Origin: Phil1 sp963643205
GTDB lineage: Bacteria; Bacillota; Clostridia; Christensenellales; CAG-138
Assembly (NCBI GenBank): GCA_963643205.1
Contig: CAVIJJ010000028.1
Span: 1-16,666 of the forward strand
Direction of reading: 5' to 3'
Length of the DNA stretch: 16,666 bases
Position numbers and translations under genes: made by a program. Under the pieces are notes generated by a model, which saw only the letters and a program-made list of their open reading frames with translations, searched no databases and was not told the origin of the DNA. Shown piece after piece: positions 14,250 through 16,666 of this stretch. The first letter of the stretch is position 1. Each line of letters begins with the position of its first letter.

Positions 14250-14278
14250 ATTATACACATTTCGCCATGTCAATTCAA
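14250..14278 (-). promoter_or_regulatory. Promoter of the PAP2_3 gene
   Basis: Minus strand TTGAAT (14273-14278), a 17-base spacer, and a perfect TATAAT (14250-14255). The transcript would have a leader of about 125 bases. That leader has a GCGGCTT/AAGCCGC stem (14179-14185 with 14202-14208) and a T7 run at 14150-14156 preceded by GAGCCG. Confidence 0.7.
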
Positions 14279-14322
14279 TAACAAATTTTGTGCCAAATAT
14301 AAATATTTTTGCGAAAAACCTA

Positions 14323-14351
14323 TTGACTTAAAAGCATGTCTTATGTATTAT
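14323..14351 (+). promoter_or_regulatory. Promoter of hppA
   Basis: TTGACT (14323-14328), a 17-base spacer and TATTAT (14346-14351), close to sigma-A consensus. It would give a leader of about 145 bases before the ATG at 14503. Confidence 0.75.
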
Positions 14352-14402
14352 GTGTAAACCGACCCGACAAACGGGCGTTATAATCGACTTTTTGCATCAA
14401 CC

Positions 14403-14471
14403 AACAGCTATAAGACCTGCCGCGCGGAAGCGGCAACTGTTAACGGTATATTAACGCAGGGAACGCTGCGT
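14403..14471 (+). other. Structured leader of hppA
   Basis: Two clear hairpins lie in the leader. The first is nested: AACAG (14403-14407) pairs with CTGTT (14437-14441) around an inner GCCGC/GCGGC stem (14419-14423 with 14430-14434). The second is ACGCAG (14454-14459) with CTGCGT (14466-14471), about 17 bases before the GGGAGGA ribosome binding site at 14488-14494. I do not recognise a known riboswitch. They may only set mRNA stability. Confidence 0.5.
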
Positions 14472-14502
14472 GAAATAAATTTTCTTCGGGAGGAACCAAA
14501 CA

Positions 14503-16467
14503 ATGAACATTCTTCTGTACGCCGCTCCGGTAGCGGCGGCGGTTGCGTTACTGTTCGCATTTTTGAAGGCACGGGGGATTTCGCGCAAAGAAGCGGGCGA
14601 ACCCAGGATGATTGAGATCGCGCACGCGATAAGCGAGGGCGCGGACGCTTTCCTTAAAAGTGAATACAAGCTGCTTGCGATATTCATAGCGATAGTATTT
14701 TTAGGCATATGGCTTGGACTGGGCAGCATAGTGACCGCGGCTGCGTTCCTTGCAGGCGCGCTTTTCAGTGTTCTGGCCGGATATTTCGGAATGAAGGTTG
14801 CCACAAAGGCAAACGTTCGCACGGCTAACGCCGCGAAAAACGGCGGAATGAACTCGGCGCTCGGCGTTGCGTTCTCCGGCGGCACGGTAATGGGCATGTG
14901 CGTTGTGGGCCTCGGACTCATAGGCGCGAGCATCGTATATATACTTACCGAGAGCGCGGACGTGCTTACGGGCTTCTCCCTCGGCGCGTCAAGCGTAGCG
15001 CTTTTCGCAAGGGTCGGCGGCGGCATATACACTAAGGCCGCTGACGTGGGCGCGGACCTTGTGGGCAAGGTTGAGGCCGGCATTCCGGAGGACGATCCCA
15101 GGAACCCCGCCGTTATAGCCGATAACGTTGGCGACAACGTGGGCGACGTTGCGGGCATGGGCGCGGACCTTTTTGAAAGCTACGTTGGCAGCATAGTGAG
15201 CGCGATAGTGCTTGGCGTTTCGGCATTCGGGGCGACCGGCGCGGTTTACCCGCTGGCGCTGAGCGGGCTTGGCATAATAGCCTCCGTACTGGGCACGTTC
15301 TTCGTGCGCGGCGGCAAGGACGCGGACCCCATGAAGGCGCTTAAGATGGGCAGCTACACTTCAGCCGTTATAGTTATAATAGGAGCGATCGCGCTGAGCT
15401 TCTTCTGCTTCGGCGGCATAGACACAAGCCTCGCCATTATCTGCGGCCTTATAGTGGGCCTTGCGATAGGCTTCTTTACAGAGGTTTACACATCCGACAA
15501 ATACCGCTACGTTAAGAGCATAGCTGAGCAATCCGTAACCGGAACCGCCACCAATATAATAAGCGGACTGAGCACGGGCATGCTTTCAACCTGCATAACA
15601 ATAATACTCATCTGCCTGGGCATACTGGGCGCGTACAGGTTCGCCGGGCTTTACGGCATAGCGCTCGCCGCGGTGGGCATGCTTTCAACAACCGGCATGA
15701 CCGTTGCCGTTGACGCATACGGCCCGATAGCCGATAACGCGGGCGGCATAGCCGAAATGTCCAAGCTGGACGAGAGCGTAAGGGAGATTACCGATAAGCT
15801 GGACAGCGTTGGCAACACCACCGCCGCCATGGGCAAGGGCTTCGCGATAGGCTCTGCCGCGCTCACCGCTATGGCTCTGTTCGTATCCTACGCGCAGGCC
15901 GCGGAGCTTACCGTTATAGACATACTTAACCCCATGGTAATAATAGGCCTGCTTATAGGCGGCATGCTGCCGTTCCTCTTCAGCGCCCTTACCATGAGCA
16001 GCGTTTCAAAGGCCGCGGAAAAGATGATAGTTGAGGTTCGCCGCCAGTTTAAGGGAAACAAGGGCATACTTGAGGGCACCGAAAAGCCCGATTACCGCGC
16101 CTGCGTATCCATAGCCGCCAACGCCGCCATAAAGGAAATGGTACTCCCCGGCGCAATAGCCATAGCGGCTCCCATAATAGTTGGCCTGCTCCTTGGCGCG
16201 GCCGCGCTTGGCGGACTGCTCGCGGGCAGCGTTATAACCGGCGTGCTTCTGGCCATATTCATGAGCAACTCCGGCGGCGCGTGGGACAACGCCAAGAAAT
16301 ACGTTGAGGGCGGAAACCACGGCGGCAAGGGCAGCGAGGCCCACAAGGCGGCCGTAGTCGGCGACACCGTAGGCGATCCCTTCAAGGATACCGCCGGCCC
16401 CAGCATAAACATACTCATAAAGCTGATGACCATAGTTTCCCTCGTATTCGTTCCCCTTATGAAATAA
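14503..16467 (+). CDS. hppA: Membrane-bound pyrophosphatase, ion-pumping, K+-dependent type
   Basis: A 654-residue membrane pyrophosphatase with some 16 expected helices. It hydrolyses cytoplasmic pyrophosphate and pumps H+ or Na+ outward. The catalytic loop GKVEAGIPEDDPRNPAVIADN continues into VGDNVGD (about 188-214), with the Mg-PPi-binding acidic residues. DAYGPIADNAGG (404-415) and the late GDTVGDPFKDTAGPS are likewise intact. At the site deciding potassium need, GNTTAA (438-442) carries alanine rather than lysine, marking the K+-dependent subfamily. Whether it pumps Na+ or H+ cannot be told by eye. GGGAGGA lies 8 bases before the ATG at 14503. In an amino-acid fermenter it would save energy from PPi made in biosynthesis. 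It has its own promoter and terminator and is not part of the lysine operon. Ile codons are strongly ATA-biased. Confidence 0.96.
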   Translation: MNILLYAAPVAAAVALLFAFLKARGISRKEAGEPRMIEIAHAISEGADAFLKSEYKLLAIFIAIVFLGIWLGLGSIVTAAAFLAGALFSVLAGYFGMKVATKANVRTANAAKNGGMNSALGVAFSGGTVMGMCVVGLGLIGASIVYILTESADVLTGFSLGASSVALFARVGGGIYTKAADVGADLVGKVEAGIPEDDPRNPAVIADNVGDNVGDVAGMGADLFESYVGSIVSAIVLGVSAFGATGAVYPLALSGLGIIASVLGTFFVRGGKDADPMKALKMGSYTSAVIVIIGAIALSFFCFGGIDTSLAIICGLIVGLAIGFFTEVYTSDKYRYVKSIAEQSVTGTATNIISGLSTGMLSTCITIILICLGILGAYRFAGLYGIALAAVGMLSTTGMTVAVDAYGPIADNAGGIAEMSKLDESVREITDKLDSVGNTTAAMGKGFAIGSAALTAMALFVSYAQAAELTVIDILNPMVIIGLLIGGMLPFLFSALTMSSVSKAAEKMIVEVRRQFKGNKGILEGTEKPDYRACVSIAANAAIKEMVLPGAIAIAAPIIVGLLLGAAALGGLLAGSVITGVLLAIFMSNSGGAWDNAKKYVEGGNHGGKGSEAHKAAVVGDTVGDPFKDTAGPSINILIKLMTIVSLVFVPLMK

Positions 16468-16507
16468 TCCAAGAACCGTACTTCTTTTCTTCTTACTACC
16501 TCCTGAG

Positions 16508-16537
16508 AAAACGGCCCCGCCGCAACGGGGTCGTTTT
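16508..16537 (+). terminator. Terminator of hppA
   Basis: A 12-base-pair stem, AAAACGGCCCCG (16508-16519) with CGGGGTCGTTTT (16526-16537), including one G-U and a 6-base loop. It ends in TTTT, with a second TTTT four bases on, 40 bases after the hppA stop. The A-run at the 5' side makes it potentially bidirectional. Confidence 0.88.
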
Positions 16538-16552
16538 CCGTTTTGGGGGGTG

Positions 16553-16594
16553 CCCTCAGTCGCCTGCGGCGACAGCTCACCAAAGGAGGGAGCC
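16553..16594. repeat. Intergenic palindromic repeat
   Basis: An outer stem CCCTC (16553-16557) / GAGGG (16586-16590) encloses a perfect hairpin GTCGCC-tgc-GGCGAC (16559-16573). The layout CCCTCAGTC-hairpin-GACAGCTC ... GGGAGCC is that of short dispersed repeats found between genes in many gut Clostridia. It is noncoding. The final 70 bases of the window after it are AT-rich, with no feature seen. Confidence 0.6.
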
Positions 16595-16666
16595 TTTTGG
16601 AGAAATTCCGGGTTTGATAAAGTAATATTCCATAAAACAGATAAGAAAGTTAAGCGATTTCACCGA

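Noticed and set aside
14352..14502. Fluoride riboswitch ahead of hppA
   Set aside because: The conserved GGxGAUGG start and pseudoknot core of that class are not found.
1..16666. CRISPR arrays, tRNA or rRNA genes, transposases, phage genes
   Set aside because: No regularly spaced direct repeats, no cloverleaf or rRNA sequences, and no recombinase-type proteins seen on either strand.

Overview
The window looks like a piece of an anaerobic Bacillota (class Clostridia) chromosome, probably a butyrate-producing gut-type amino-acid fermenter. Reasons: strong AGGAGG-type ribosome binding sites, sigma-A promoters, a lysine (L-box) riboswitch, a Bcd-EtfAB butyrate module, an IPLTG cell-wall sorting signal, and clostridial-type intergenic palindromic repeats at both ends. 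The species cannot be named from the sequence alone.

The centre (about 13,393 down to 1,908, minus strand) is one long transcription unit for fermenting lysine to butyrate. In transcription order it holds a sigma-A promoter with both hexamers perfect, a lysine riboswitch with an intrinsic terminator, and then kal, kce, kdd, kamA, kamD, kamE, a crotonase, hbd, an acyl-CoA dehydrogenase (bcd), etfB and etfA, closed by a strong terminator at 1908-1935. KamA turns L-lysine into L-beta-lysine and KamDE move the second amino group. Kdd oxidises the product, Kce swaps it with acetyl-CoA into acetoacetate and 3-aminobutyryl-CoA, and Kal removes ammonia to give crotonyl-CoA. Bcd with EtfAB reduces this to butyryl-CoA, probably with electron bifurcation to ferredoxin. 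Hbd and the crotonase add a second route into crotonyl-CoA, from acetoacetyl-CoA. No CoA-transferase, thiolase, lysine permease or KamB/KamC-type aminomutase reactivase is present in the window.

The most striking point is regulatory. The 5' arm of the terminator behind the lysine aptamer is the same stretch as the 3' strand of aptamer helix P1. Lysine binding should therefore prevent termination, making this a genetic ON switch, the opposite of the usual biosynthesis and transport control and the logic expected for a catabolic operon.

Left flank (1-1,907): a small HEYGH membrane protein on the minus strand, a 386-base intergenic region with three GTTATAAC palindromes about 40 bases apart over its likely promoter, and a broken LPxTG-type surface-protein gene on the plus strand. 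Right flank (13,442-16,666): a PAP2_3-type membrane phosphatase-family gene (minus) diverges from a K+-dependent-type membrane pyrophosphatase gene (plus). Each has its own promoter and a structured leader; the pyrophosphatase gene ends in a strong terminator, followed by a palindromic repeat.
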